A stretch of 64,000 bases of DNA, from positions 6,191,001-6,255,000 of the forward strand of contig NC_135258.1 in NCBI RefSeq assembly GCF_964204865.1, read 5' to 3'. Origin of the DNA: Styela clava. Lineage: Eukaryota > Chordata > Ascidiacea > Stolidobranchia > Styelidae. The notes under the pieces are model-generated. The model was not told the DNA's origin and ran no database searches. It worked only from the letters and a program-made list of their open reading frames with translations. Below are positions 49,125-61,441 of the stretch, piece by piece (position 1 is the stretch's first letter; each line of letters opens with the position of its first letter). The translations under genes were made by a program, and so were the position numbers.

Positions 49125-50300
49125 CACTTTTGTTATATAGCATAATATGCGATAACAATTCATTTAAAAATAATACTTCACTGTACTCCTTCCGAGTGTC
49201 TTACTTCAGTAAATTTTACTATTTTCCGCTACGTCTGATTTTCACAATCGTAAGCGGCGATATCACGCTCGCTATTCCACACTATTTTTTCTAACGACAG
49301 TACATTATTGGACACGTACTGGACATAACGATCGTTTCAATATTATGTTGTTCTTGTTGTTCTTGTTATTTGACACAGAATAACACACCTAGTGGAAATA
49401 TCAAAAAACCGCTTTTCTCTTCGAATACTGGACCAATTGCTTTGAAATTTTCAGTGGTTGAAGATAAAATTTTTCCCCAGAAGGCTATTACCTTTATTCA
49501 GTTTGAATATATTTCTGTTAGCTCTGTGAGATTTGTTTTTGTTTGCTATGACGTCATTAAACGTTCTGCGGACATCGGACGCCGTTTTGTGTCCTACTGT
49601 ACTGCTTCGCTTGGTGTGAATATATTTGTAGACTGTGATCTGCCGGTACGGTAAACCGTACTGTACTGCGAACAGACGTGTCCATATTTTTGGGCGTAGC
49701 TCTCTTGTGTTGTTATTGTTATTATTTGTCTCAATCATTTTTAAAAAATCGCTTTTCTCTTCGAATACTAGACTAATTGCTTTGAAATTTTCAGTGAGTA
49801 AAGATTGATTTTTTTGCCAGAAGGCTATTATTTTTATTTATTTCTAAATTTCGCATGAAATCTTATATTTCGTCTAAAATTTCGCTGTAATATTTTATCC
49901 ATGGGAACACTGGCTGTCCGGTTTGATTCTGTAAATTATTTCTACGCAAAACTCGGAATTTTTTGTGGGTACCGGTGGCGTCAAAGGTAAATACTGCTTC
50001 GCTCTGGTTAACGTGTCCATATATTTGAGCACAGCTCCCTTGTGCTATGAAAGGATTTACGAACGAAATTTGCGAACCTAAATAAACGGCTCTGTGGCTG
50101 CCAACGCCTGAATGAATACTTATCGATTGTTAGCAAAGCACTATTGTATATATATAAAATAACACGGCGTTTTTTCGTTATAGATATTTATTTTGCCGAC
50201 GACTTTAAACGCTTTTTGGGAAAGTGTAAATCTATATTACCGCCATCGCTATTTTAAATTTGAAAGCCCATCTGTCTTTCATATGTAGGATTTTCTTTTT
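49125..50300. repeat. Unclassified repeat family member, split by an internal duplication
   Basis: The part 49125-49310 matches 47165-47330, and 50045-50300 matches 47330-47830 in order. Between them lies a direct duplication: 49397-49710 and 49740-50045 share CGCTTTTCTCTTCGAATACT, ATTGCTTTGAAATTTTCAGT, CCAGAAGGCTATTA and ACGTGTCCATAT. The inserted block is therefore itself repeated, with spacing about 340. Confidence 0.55.
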
Positions 50301-50350
50301 TATCGATTTATAACAAACGGCCTGTTTTACAACAACTTGTTTGAAATGCT

Positions 50351-51560
50351 TGTTAGATCTCCAGCGCCGGTAGTGTCTATTTCTTTATTGCTGACACGTT
50401 TGCCTCTTTTCGTTTGTCAACGTCGCAAACGTCTCATTTCATTACTCGCATGTGATGTGTTTCTTTATTATCTGTAGACCGAGCCGAGAATCTTTCTGTC
50501 TACTGCATTTTGCGTGTTTACATCGTTATTGTATCGCCTCTCGTTAGGGCCGAAATTGTAAAATGTGCACAGCTAGTTTGCTGTTGCAATGCGTTATTAT
50601 ACGATATTTAGCATTAGGATGGGCTGTATCATATTAATTATAGGGGGCTAATTATGGTTCCTTTGTTTCATGCTTATTTAACTTGCTAATAGTTTAAAAT
50701 TCGGGGCCTCATGTAGTTTCGTAACTAACATACTTCTAGCGGGGGTAGCATCACAATTATTTGACATATCAATCCTAACCCCCACCTGACTATGCCTTTC
50801 AAAAATTATGTCTCTACGACGTTAGGTAAGAAACTACACGAGACCCAAAATTTGCTGCATTGAACTCTGGATTATTGAACTGCAATTTGTGGAGCTGTCC
50901 TGCGTTTTGATTGTTTTGTGAAATATTCTTGGTGAGTTTTCTGTATTTCATTGCATTTGGCTTGTTATGTAGTAGTCTTATTTAAATGAAATACTGTTGG
51001 TATTATATTTATTGATACAAATAAGGCTGTAGGGTTAAGTACTGTTACTGTAGTGCTTATTTGTTCACGTTTATTTCAGTGTCCTGCAGTTACATAAAAG
51101 ATTCGATATATTGTCGACCTTGGCTAAAAACAGTCAGTAAGCGATATAATTTGATGGCAAGTTGGTATTTATGTGGCCAATTCCTAGTATTTATAGTGTA
51201 TTTGTTTTCTTTAGAAAACCTCTCTATCTGTATTCGTCATCTGTTTCCGTAATCTATTTGGCTCCATCTGACATCTCGATTATATATTTTGTGCTGAACA
51301 AGTGCTTGATAATTTCACGAAACATTACAATTCTCCTGTGTTTAAAGTTGCGTATTGTGGGCTTGTGGACTTCAGCTTGCTTATCTCAGCTATAAGACGG
51401 GATAAATTGAAGAGGATTTTCTGGACCGAACATAGACAAATTTTGCTGTATTGGGATAGACTGTGCGTATAGACTGAAAAATATTGGCGCACGGTTCAGC
51501 GCCCTTCTTCTTTGTGTAGCAAGCAGGGTGAATAAGGTCACACCCCGTCAAGCTTCTACA
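50351..51560 (+). repeat. 5' LTR of the BEL/Pao element
   Basis: 1210 bp, beginning TGTTAG and ending CTACA. It is longer than the 3' LTR (1056 bp), mainly because of a 145-bp insertion at 50702-50846. The remaining sequence differs by scattered substitutions and small indels, so the insertion of the element is not recent. Confidence 0.85.
50702..50846. mobile_element. 145-bp MITE inside the 5' LTR
   Basis: Absent from the 3' LTR. Ends GGGGCCTCATGTAGTTTC and GAAACTACACGAGACCC are inverted copies with few mismatches. AAAATT flanks both sides (50696-50701 and 50847-50852), which fits a short target duplication. Superfamily not assigned. Confidence 0.7.
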
Positions 51561-51824
51561 TAAAAAGTTTTCGACTTGCTCCTGCCTTTTTGCTGGATGC
51601 ACAAAGTTTTCGACTACGCCTTTTGCAAAAAGTTTAGACTTTTGCCTTTTTTTACTGAGTGCTGAAAGTCTTCGATTGCTGCATGTTTCCGACTGTTTCA
51701 CTGTGTCTTGCTGCAAGTTATAGACTGTGTCCTGCAACAAGTCGTCGATAATTAACAAGATACTGTTCAAAGTTGCAAGACTTTCATTGTTCAAGCTATA
51801 AGGGAATCCAAGGCAAAGCAGCGG

Positions 51825-53509
51825 ATGGACATTTTGCGATATGCTTTGCAGGAAAAGTATTTGATAGCTGAACGTTTGATGCTACAATGTGAAAACGCTG
51901 AAAAGTTGTCAGTAATAAGGCAAAATGTTGACGAAGTGTTCCAGCAGCTAATCTCTTTAATTGACATGATTCCTGAAAGTGCAGGTGAAGAGATGACTTT
52001 CCTGTGACTAATGATTTGAAGCGTGAAAAATCGGAATTTGATTCACGCATCTCAGAATGGTTCAAAAAATTGAAAACGCATTCAATTGTGCAACCAGAAA
52101 ATGTATCGTCAAAGTATGCAGGTAGTATTTGTTCTGACAATACATCGAGAGCTTTCTTGAAGAGAAGATTGCAGTGCAAAGTGAAACGCGATCTAGCAAT
52201 GGTACAGCTTCGTCACATGGAAGAAAAGCTGGAGGAGGAAGCTAATATTCAAAATTTGAAACGTCAAATGGAGCTTCGTGATGTACAGCGTAAAGTGGAA
52301 TTGACTGAAGTAGAATTTTTATTGTGGGATACGAAATCAACTGGTGATTCAATAAAAGGTGATGGAGATTTCAAGAACTGGAGTCCTATTAATGTGTTGT
52401 CAGGTACAAACAGGGCAAGTGAGAAAAAGCTTACAGTGCCTTTGGCAAGCCGCAGAGAAGAGACTGCAAGTACTGAGCAAAAACCTTCATTACCCAAATT
52501 GGTGAACTCATTCAGGTTGGTGATAAATTTCCTTCTACAACTGTGCATAAAAATGTAATGCAAGCTGATGTTTTATCATTGAACAGGCGTCGATCTGCTT
52601 CGCTACAGAATGAAGCCACACACACTAGAATAAATATCAACCATGATGGCTATGCTGCTTCTGATTCGTGTCACGAGAGAGTACGTTTTACAAGGACGCA
52701 TAATGTACACACATTGAGAAGAGATGATAATGCTGTTTCAAATAGAACTGGAAATGGTCAAAATTATAACTTTCAGCCTGTGAATCGTGCGGTGGCTCAG
52801 GATTGTTCATTTTCGGCTGTACCAGATGGAATGGCTGGCCGTGAACACGTTTTCCGGATAAATGAAAGTAATGTCAATGAGTTGCCAGATGTGCAGACTC
52901 GTGGATATATGACTTCAGGAAAATCGTGATTCGGTTAATGATCATGTTTATAAATCCAGACCACAACATTATTCTCAGCAGAGAACAAGAGAATCATCTC
53001 CAGTTATACAGCATAACCATTATCATGGACGAGAAGAATTCTTCTTTCAGAAACCTAAGTTACCTGTGTTCAATGGAGATCCTTTGAAATATGTGTCATT
53101 CATAACAAATTTTGACATCCACCTGGCACCGAAACTAGAAACAGATAGCCAGAAGCTTGTGTGTTTGTTGCAATATTGTGAAGAGAGAATTCGTGCACAA
53201 TTAGAATACTTCACAAAGAAGCCTGAAAATGGATGCAAGTTTGCTAGGCAAAGGCTGTTTGAAGAATATGTTTAGCCTCATATAATTGCTGGTGCATGTG
53301 AAAAAGTTTTGAAAGAGTTTCCAAGTGTGCGTGATGACAAGCCAGAGCAACTATTGCGTATATCACAAGTAATGGAGCGATGCCTGGGAACTCTAGAAGA
53401 CATTGATGAATTTGCAAATGTAAACACCCTGGACACTATGGGAATGCTGATGACTAAACTTCCTGAAGATGTTCAGGATGGATGGCCACAAGAAGCGCTC
53501 AGGATTTAA
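51825..53509 (+). pseudogene. BEL/Pao gag-like region, broken
   Basis: The coding pieces run 51825-52007, 52004-52558, 52543-52929, 53066-53275 and 53309-53509 in changing frames. The first pieces are charged and rich in predicted helix (MEEKLEEEANIQNLKRQMEL). The piece at 53040-53509 (LPVFNGDPLKYVSFITNFD, then KEFPSVRDDKPEQLLRISQ) resembles the DUF1759-type region found before the zinc knuckles in BEL/Pao polyproteins. An in-frame TAG at 53273-53275 and frame changes near 52007, 52540 and 52930 show decay. In an intact element this would continue into the pol ORF. Confidence 0.65.
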
Positions 53510-56500
53510 AGAAAGACTGGTCATCAGGCAAAATAATGTCACCTGGTCGATTATGTTTGCAATTGGGCTGATGTGAAAAATTCAATGTATGGGAAAAAGC
53601 TTAATGAGATTCGTCACAAAAAGATTCCTGTGAGTGTGAGGAGAAACAGAGCTGCAACCTATAATATTGATGCCGAGGCCAGAAGGAAACCCATTGAACA
53701 AAAACGGGATTTGACATGTGTATGTTGTCTTAAACCGCACAATATGTGGAACTGCCCGGATTTCAAGAGTAAACCGCATGAAGAAAAGGTCAGTCTTTTA
53801 AAGGAGCAGAAATTGTGTTTCAAGTGTCTGTCTCCTGGTCATCTGGCTCGTAATTGCAAGAAGCCCAGTCAGTACAAAGTACATGGATGTAAAGGAAATC
53901 GACATCACACGCTGCTTCATAGATTTATTGAAACCTGAAGAGGGACCTGCTGTATATTCATTGGCGAAGTCATCAAAATTCAAGGAAAAAAGTATTGGAC
54001 AAGATGTTTATTTATGCGTGGTGCCGTTCAACGTTCGCAATGGTGACAAGACCGCTCAAACATATGCCTTGCTGGATCCGGCATCTACAGTTACTCTGTT
54101 TAGTGAACATTTGGTGAAATATTTCGGAGTAACAGGAAAAACAAGAGATATAACACTACGTACAATCGGACAAAGGCCAATACAATACAAAAGCATATCT
54201 GGCAGTTCAGTTGTATCGCCGCTAGATGGTGGTGCTGAGCAAGAAATCACGGATGTGCTTTCGGTTGAAAAAATTCCTGCTAAGCCAAATAAAGCGCCCG
54301 ATCAAAGATTCCTCAGAATGATGCCGCATCTTCATGATGAAAGATTGCCAATCTTGGAAGGAGGAACAGTGAATCTTCTGATTAATGCTGACAATGAGGA
54401 ACTCGTCTGTTTCCAAGATGTTCGCAGTGGACCGAGGAAATCCCCTAAGGCAATGAAGACCGTTCTTGTCTGGTCGCTGTTCGGACCCAGTTTTGAGTCG
54501 CCATCAGATATCAGAGCAGTGCATTTTGCATCTGATCATTATGTCAATTTCGTCAAGTGTAATGATTTGGAAATACAAACGGAAATTGAAACCTTGTGGA
54601 CAACAGATTTTGGCAATGAAACTTCGGTACTTGATATTCCGAATTCTCGAGAAGATCGAGCAGTATATGAAATTGTGAAATATATTGGTGGTCATTGTCA
54701 ACTTCCTTTTCCATGGAGAACCGGGATGCAGGATTTGCCGGATAACAAAGAGATGGCAAAGAAAAGACTTCGTAGCCTCAAAAATAGACTGATGAGAGAT
54801 TCTGATTTGCATAAAAGATATGTCGAAGTTATTCAAGGATATATCACGGCAGGATATGCCAAAATAGTTGGGTATCTTCCTCATTTTCCCGTCATGAACC
54901 AGCATAAACCGGGAAAAGTTCGTGTAGTGTTTGATGCTGCAGCCAAATATGGAAATGTTTCTCTGAATGATTGTTTAATGTCCGGACCAGATTTGGTATC
55001 GTCACTCCTGGGTGTAATTTTGAGATTTTGCAGGGGACGAATTGCATTGGTGGCCGATGTGGAAGCAATGTTCCACCAGGTTAGAGTGACACCTCAGAAC
55101 ACGGATGCACTACGGCTTTTATGGTGGGATGACGAGGACATTTCAAACGAACCCGTTCCACATCGTATGCGAGTTCATATATTTGGGACTACATCGAGTC
55201 CGTTTTGTGCTGCATTTTGTTTAAAACAGACGGTGGTGAAATTTGGAAATAAAAACAAACCTAGAATTTCAGAAATTGTTAATGAAGATTTCTATGTCGA
55301 TGACTGCTTGACAACTGCTGAATCGGTCGATGAAGGCATAGAGATTTTTAAGGAATTGATACAATTGATGTCAAAAGGTAGATTCAACTTGACTAAATGG
55401 CTCACCAATAATGATGAATTACTGTCTATGATCCCAGAGGAAAAGAGAGCTAAATGTGTTCAAAATCACGTCATTGATGGCAATGTCAAATAAAGAGTTC
55501 TTGGTTTTCATTGGAATGTGGCAAATGATGAGTTTGGGTTCAAGGTTAATATTGCTGACAAACCAAATACCAGGAGGGGTATACTTTCAATTGTAGCATC
55601 TGTTTTTGACCCGCTTGTAATAGCGGCTCCAATAACGCTACTTGCCAAGTTATTGTTGCAAGATCTTTGCAAGCAAAATTTGGGATGGGATCAAGAAATT
55701 GCAGATGATGATGCTGTTAGATGGCAAAACTGGCTACATCAACTGCAAAGTTTAGAAGAGGTGAAGATTCAGCGATGCTATCAGCCATTTGATTTTGGAA
55801 AAGTTGTTTGCTATGAACTACATCACTTTGCTGATGGATCAGAATTAGCATATGAAGCTGTTTCCTACCTACGAATAATAGATTAAAATGGCCAAATTCA
55901 TGTGGCATTTTTGGTTGGAAAGGCAAGACTTGCTCCATGTTTTCGTGTAACTATACCCAGACTTGAATTGACAGCTGCAGTTCTCGCTGTAAATTAGGAT
56001 ATTGTCCTAAAGAAAGAACTGAAGATGAATGAATGCAGTTCAACTTTCTGGACTGATTCCACAGCTGTACTTCAAAGTATAAGAAATTCGAAGAAACGAT
56101 TCTGCACATTTGTTGCTAATCGTTTAGTAAAAATTGATAGGAATACTGATGTATCACAGTGGCGCCACGTTTCAACGAAGATGAATCCAGCTGAAGATGC
56201 TTCGCGTGGTCTTAGAGTTGATGCATATTTAAAGTCAGGACGATGGATCAATGAGTTTTTGCATCTTCCTGAAGACAAGTGGCCAAAGATGCCGGACTGT
56301 TTTCCTGATCCACCGTCTGAATTTTGTCCAAAGCCAGTCCAAAGCCAGAAACAAAGTTGGCATTTGTAATAAAGGAAGAATCTTCTGTCATGGACAGGTT
56401 CATAGGATTTTTTCCTACATTCTACCATTTAGAGAAAGCAACTTGTTGGCTCAGACGATTCAAGAAATATTTGCGTTCTGAGAAGCCACAGGACAAGCTC

Positions 56501-56883
56501 ACTGAATTGCCATCAAGACTGACTGTGCAGGAATTGAACTATGCTGAAAGAGATATTATCAAATATGTCCAAAGACAAAGCTTTCATGGAGAAATGAAAT
56601 GTCTATTGAATGATAAAGTTATTAATAAAGGTGATTGCTCTCGCCGGATGTTGAAACTCAATCCTACGCTGGAAGATGGTTTGATGAAAGTAGGAGGACG
56701 CTTGGAAAATGCACCGATTATGCATTCATCAAAGCATCCCATCATATTGTCTCATATATCACATCCTACGGATCTAGTTATCAGGGAGCATCACAACAAA
56801 GTTGGTCATTCGGGTATGGGTCATACATGGACCTCATTAAGAGAGAAGTACTGGGTAATCAAAAGTGGAGTTGCGGTTAGGAG

Positions 56884-58952
56884 TAGGGATGCCACTTTTG
56901 GATTTACGAATCGGATCGATTCGAATCGCATCTTTTCCGGATCGATTCGAATCAGATTTACGCGATTCGGAAAAAGAGAGCGATTTAGCGAAAAAAACAA
57001 ACATTGAACGTTTGTTAAATCGTCGTTTCCGGCGGCTTTAAATCTGCCAGAGTGTGTTTATGCGGCACTCCAAATACCGCCAAATTACGGGCCGAAAAAA
57101 AACATTGAACGTGTGTTAATCGTTGTTTTCGGCGGTGTTAAAACTACCGAATGCGTTTATGCAGCACTCCAAATAACACCAAATTACGGGACCGAAAGAA
57201 AAACATTGAACATTTGTTAATCGTTGTTTTCGGTGGCGTTAAAACTGCCGAATGCGTTTATGCGGCACTCCAAATAGCAACAAATTACGGGACGTAAATA
57301 AATGAAAATGAATTTTTCGTGATTGACTTTTTTACTTGTCTGCCGTCATTTGTTTCAAGTTCGACACAACACACTCTTTTACGCATCACTCGAGATGATG
57401 TGTGGCGTAATTACCAGCAAACTGCGAGTTAAGTTTTCCACTAAATAGCCGAAGTTTCCATTATGCGCGAAATTAAATGGATCGTATACCTGAAAATTCG
57501 TGACAATTTTGATGAAAATTTTCAACAGCACACCTGCGCTGCGACTAAGTTATTGTACGCCCTGGCATGATTGGATGAAGAATCGGCCACCGACGTCTAG
57601 ATAATGTTTAATTTTGATTGAAATTTAATTTAAACTTTGTTCTGAGAGCAATATTTTGCGTACATTTGAAGAGAACTATTACTGAATGAGTTCATCGGCC
57701 GGCAACGTTAATTGACAATCATGTTTCTCATCCTAAAATATATATTTATTTTGTTTGCGTTTGTCAGGCTTCCACTCGAGTGGCGGTAAACGAAATCAGG
57801 GGGACATAATGTAATAGTACATACACGTCTTTTTTCAGCTGTTACAAAAAAAAATAGTATTTACTTTTAATTTTGTTAGCGCGATACAAGCGAATAAAAC
57901 ATTTCGGATTATTTCGAGCAAATGTCATAACGGACAGGTGGGAGTAAATAATACTTGAGGAATGGCAACTTGTGCACTGTTTTACATCAACACGTGGCAG
58001 ATTTCATACCAGACCGAGCATACTGTGCGAATGTCGTCTTACTTTAGCCCCAGCGACCATGTCCGATCGAGATAAAGCGTCAACCAATTATCGCTCGTCA
58101 GCGCGGCGTCCATTATGCACATTTGGACTTTCTGAATTACGAAATTAAACGTAGTCCACATTAATAATGAAGCCCGAGTTAGCCAATAACGCTGTTAGCC
58201 ACAAATAATACTTTCTCTAATATTTATGGAAATTTTTGTTCGCAATCGTAGTCGGATGAACGATTGTTTTTATCGAATTTAATTTAATCGTGGTTAATTT
58301 TATCGTCTTCAATCATATTCTTGTAAGCATTTCCCATTTATAGTAATTCAGATGCAATTAGAATGTTTTTGTCGTATTACTCTATGCTGCTAGCATAAAT
58401 ATAAAATATTGTACTAAGATTTTGAAGATAAAGAATCGGTAATAAGGCCGGCCTTAATTCAATATAACAAGAAGGGAAATACCACGGTCACATATACTGG
58501 GGGGGACAAGGAAAAGCAGTGCTGTTACTGTGTTTACGACATAACAGTACAACTGTTCCCTGCTTATTTTCTCATATGAATTCCATCAAATTGCCTCAGC
58601 CCTGATACAAGTATAACACAATAACTCAGTATTGTAAGACTCACAGATAAGTTGCAACAGCAAGTTTTTCATCAATGCATTTATTAGTGATATCTATGAC
58701 CTACATCTTTTTTATCATGATGAAAATAAGTGTGGCTTATTCACTGAAAAACCCTTATCATCCTTGCTATATAGCCTATTCCATTTTCAAATTTTTTTCT
58801 TCTAGATTTGAGCTTTTTTGTGACTTTGGGCAAACATACGCATGTAATAAAAAAAAAAAGCTTAATGGAATCAGATTCGGAAAGATTCGATTCGAAAAGT
58901 TTTGATTCGAGATTCGATTCGAAAAAAAATGTATCCAGAAGTGGCAACCCTA
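56884..58952. mobile_element. hAT-like non-autonomous element nested in the BEL/Pao integrase (2069 bp)
   Basis: Perfect 8-bp target duplication GTTAGGAG (56876-56883 and 58953-58960). Ends are inverted repeats: TAGGGATGCCACTT on the left and TAGGGTTGCCACTT read from the right. Sub-terminal GATTCGAATC-type palindromes are repeated at both ends (56900-56960 and 58870-58925). Removing it rejoins the integrase reading. It has no transposase ORF; internally there is a 101-bp tandem repeat. Confidence 0.85.
57003..57300. repeat. About 101-bp tandem repeat, three units, in the nested hAT-like element
   Basis: CATTGAAC starts at 57003, 57103 and 57204. Each unit continues through TTTGTTAA-, CGTTGTTTTCGG-, GCGGCACTCCAAATA- and CAAATTACGGG-like text, with several substitutions between units. 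Confidence 0.8.
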
Positions 58953-59996
58953 GTTAGGAGAGTCGTCGGAAATTGTATTTCTTGTCGAAAGCGAAATGCT
59001 CGCCCTGGAAAGCAATTTATGGCAGACTTACCTTCCTGTCGACTGAAATCAGATGAACCAGTGTTCAGTCATGTTGGTGTTGACCTGAAGAAGTGATGTG
59101 AAAAGATGGGGTTGTGTATTCTCGTGTATGACAACTCGTGCTGTTCACATTGAGGTGTTAAATAGTTTGTCTGCTAATTCTTTCATATCTGCACTCCGAC
59201 GATTTTCTGCTCGAAGGGGTCAGTGTACTCATATATATTCGGACAATGCTGGTAATTTTGTATTGGCAGAGCAAATTTTTGAAAATTCCTTGAAGGTGTG
59301 GAATGATTCTCATGTTCATGGATACTTACGTCAAAAGGGGATAACATGGCATAAATCACCGCCTACAGGTTCAAATCATGGAGGTGCATGGGAACGAATG
59401 ATTCGGTCAATTCGTCGAATTTTCACTGCTGTTACTCAGCGTCAAACTATGACAGATGAAGTTTTCAGAACTGCCTTGATCGAGTGTGAATCATGCTTGA
59501 ACAGTCGTCCATTAATTCCGGTAACGTTTAACCCAAGGGATGAAGAGCCTTTAACGCCAAATCACTTGTAATTACTTCGGTCAAATCAAAATATGCCTCC
59601 TGGAGTTTTTGACAAGAAGGACTGCTATGTTAAACGTCGATGGGCACAATCTCAATATCTTGCGAATGAATTTTGGGGAAGATGGATTCGAGAGTATCTG
59701 CCTACAATTATTGAGAGACAGAAGCGGTTCCAGAAAGAGAGAAATTTCAAGAAAGAAGATGTTGTCCTGGTGGTAGATGATTCTCAACCACGATCAAGAT
59801 GGGCTACGGGAAGAATCGTAGATGTGTATCCAGACAAGAAGGGACTGATACGAACAGTGCTTGTTCAAATTCGTAATAGCTTGGTAAAACGTCCTATCAC
59901 CAAGCTAGTTCTTGTTGTTGAAAGTACCAAATGACTATTGAGGCTTGGAGATTATATTGTTGTGTTTTGAAATTTATTTCCTATGTACATAAATTT

Positions 59997-60007
59997 GTGG
60001 GGGGGAA
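59997..60007 (+). other. Polypurine tract of the BEL/Pao element
   Basis: GTGGGGGGGAA lies directly before the TGTTAG start of the 3' LTR, where the plus-strand primer of an LTR retroelement is expected. Confidence 0.7.
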
Positions 60008-61063
60008 TGTTAGATCTCCAGCGCCGGTCGTGTCTATTTCTTTATTGCTGACACGTATTGCACCATTTCGTTTGTAAACGTAACAAACGTCTCATTTCAT
60101 TACTCGCCTTTGATGTGTTTCTTTATTATCTGTAGACCGAGCCGAAAATTGGTGGTCTTTGCAATTTACGTGTTCACATCGTTATTGTATCGCCTCGCGT
60201 TAGGGCCGAAATTGTGAAATGCGCACAGCTAGTTTGCTGTTGCAATACGTTACCTTTATGAGAACTTAGCATTAGGATGGACTGTATCATATTAACTATA
60301 GCCGGCTAATTATGATTCCTTTGTTAAATGCTTATTTAACTTACTAATAGTTTAATATTTGCTGCATTGAACTCCGGATTATTGAACTGCAGTTTGTGAA
60401 TCTGTCCTGCATTTTGATTGTTTTGTGAAATATTCCTGGTGAGTTTTCTGTATTTCATTGCATCTTACTTGTAGTCCTATTAGGATGAAATACTGTTGGT
60501 ATTATATTTATTGCCACAGTTAATTATGTAGGGTTCAGTACTGTTGCTGTATTGCTTATTTGTTCATGTTTATTTCAGTGTTCTGCAGTTACATAAAAGA
60601 TTTGATTTATTTGTTGACCTTGGCTAAAAACAGTCGGTAAGCAATATAATTGTTTGTGTTTTGGTTATTTATGCAGCAAATTCCTTGTATTTATAGTGTA
60701 TTTTGTTTTCTTTAGAAAAACCTCTGTTTCTCTATTTCTATTCGTCATCTGTTTCCGTAATCCATTTGGCTCCATCTGACATCTCGATTGTATATTTGTG
60801 CTGAGCAAGTGCTTGATATTTCACGACACATTACAATTCTCCTGTGTTTGAAGTTGTGTATTGTGGGCTTGTGGACTTCGGCGTGCTTATCTCAGTTAAA
60901 ATACGGGGATAATTTGGAGAGGATTGTCTTGACCGAACATAGACAAATATTGCTGTATTGGGATAGAGCGTTTAGACTGGAAAATATTGGCGCACAGTTC
61001 AGCGCCCTTCGTCATTGTGTAGCAAGCAGGGTGCATAACGTTACACTCCGTCAAGCTTCTACA
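60008..61063 (+). repeat. 3' LTR of the BEL/Pao element
   Basis: 1056 bp with the same start and end words as the 5' LTR. It lacks the 145-bp MITE, so it shows the uninterrupted site (AGTTTAATATTTGCTGC). Confidence 0.85.
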
Positions 61064-61094
61064 AGGACTATGGTTGGCACTATTCGTGCGTCTC

Positions 61095-61340
61095 AATAAT
61101 TGAGGTGCTGTACTAAGCGTTGGGAACACGCTTGCTATTGCAACCTCATTACCCAGTTCGGGTTGCGCAAATTCAAATCCCGTTGAGCATAATTATATGC
61201 GAGTGAAAGACTGTGATTCTCGCCGTCGTGGTGCGTAGGATATACGTAACAGTTACGTCCTCTGCCGTGACTTTATATACGTGATATCTAATGAGTTACT
61301 ATTTTTCAAAGGACCGGAATCTTCCCGATCTAACATTTCC
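61095..61340 (+). repeat. Possible tRNA-derived SINE
   Basis: TAAGCGTTGGG at about 61113 resembles a pol III A box, and AATTCAAATCCCGTTG at about 61171 resembles a B box, at a tRNA-like spacing. A tRNA-unrelated GC-richer tail follows (CTGTGATTCTCGCCGTCGTG). The overall match to a tRNA is loose and no second copy was found in the window. Confidence 0.35.
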
Positions 61341-61441
61341 TAACCTATTTATTACACCCTGGTGAGGAGGCGAGCATGGAATTTGAACCTTAGATATGTA
61401 ACACGCTATCTAATACTATTCAACAGATAACAACAAATTAC

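Larger units (their letters stand above)
53573..59934 (+). pseudogene. BEL/Pao zinc-knuckle, protease, RT, RNase H and integrase region, broken and interrupted
   Basis: Zinc-knuckle motifs lie at about 53715-53910 (CVCCLKPHNMWNC, CFKCLSPGHLARNC). A retropepsin-like segment reads TYALLDPASTVTLFS, with DPAST where an active aspartic protease has DSG/DTG-type residues. The RT shows VRVVFDAAAKYG, ALVADVEAMFHQVRV and the catalytic FYVDDCLT (about 55300). RNase H follows with [14 protein letters not shown] and TDSTAV. The integrase has the HHNKVGHSG zinc-binding part (about 56790), split by an insertion at 56884-58952, then CISCRKRN, HVGVDLKK, YSDNAGNF and GGAWERMIRSIRR. The DUF5641-like end is KRRWAQSQYLANEFWGRW. 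Stops include 55491-55493, 55884-55886, 55995-55997, 59094-59096 and 59569-59571; frames change near 53900, 56330 and 59097. Confidence 0.8.
50351..61063 (+). mobile_element. BEL/Pao LTR retrotransposon, degenerate, with nested insertions
   Basis: Two long terminal repeats (50351-51560 and 60008-61063), both starting TGTTAGATCTCCAGCGCC and ending GTCAAGCTTCTACA, enclose gag-like and pol-like sequence. The pol order is protease, reverse transcriptase, RNase H, integrase, the Bel/Pao order. A polypurine tract precedes the 3' LTR. I found no matching target duplication outside the LTRs (GCT before, AGG after). A 2.07-kb hAT-like element and a 145-bp MITE have inserted. Multiple stops and frameshifts mean it is not functional. 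There is no env-like ORF. Confidence 0.85.

Noticed and set aside
53582-54905. Minus-strand ORFs over the BEL/Pao pol region
   Set aside because: Antisense to strongly supported protease/RT coding sequence; no motifs of their own.
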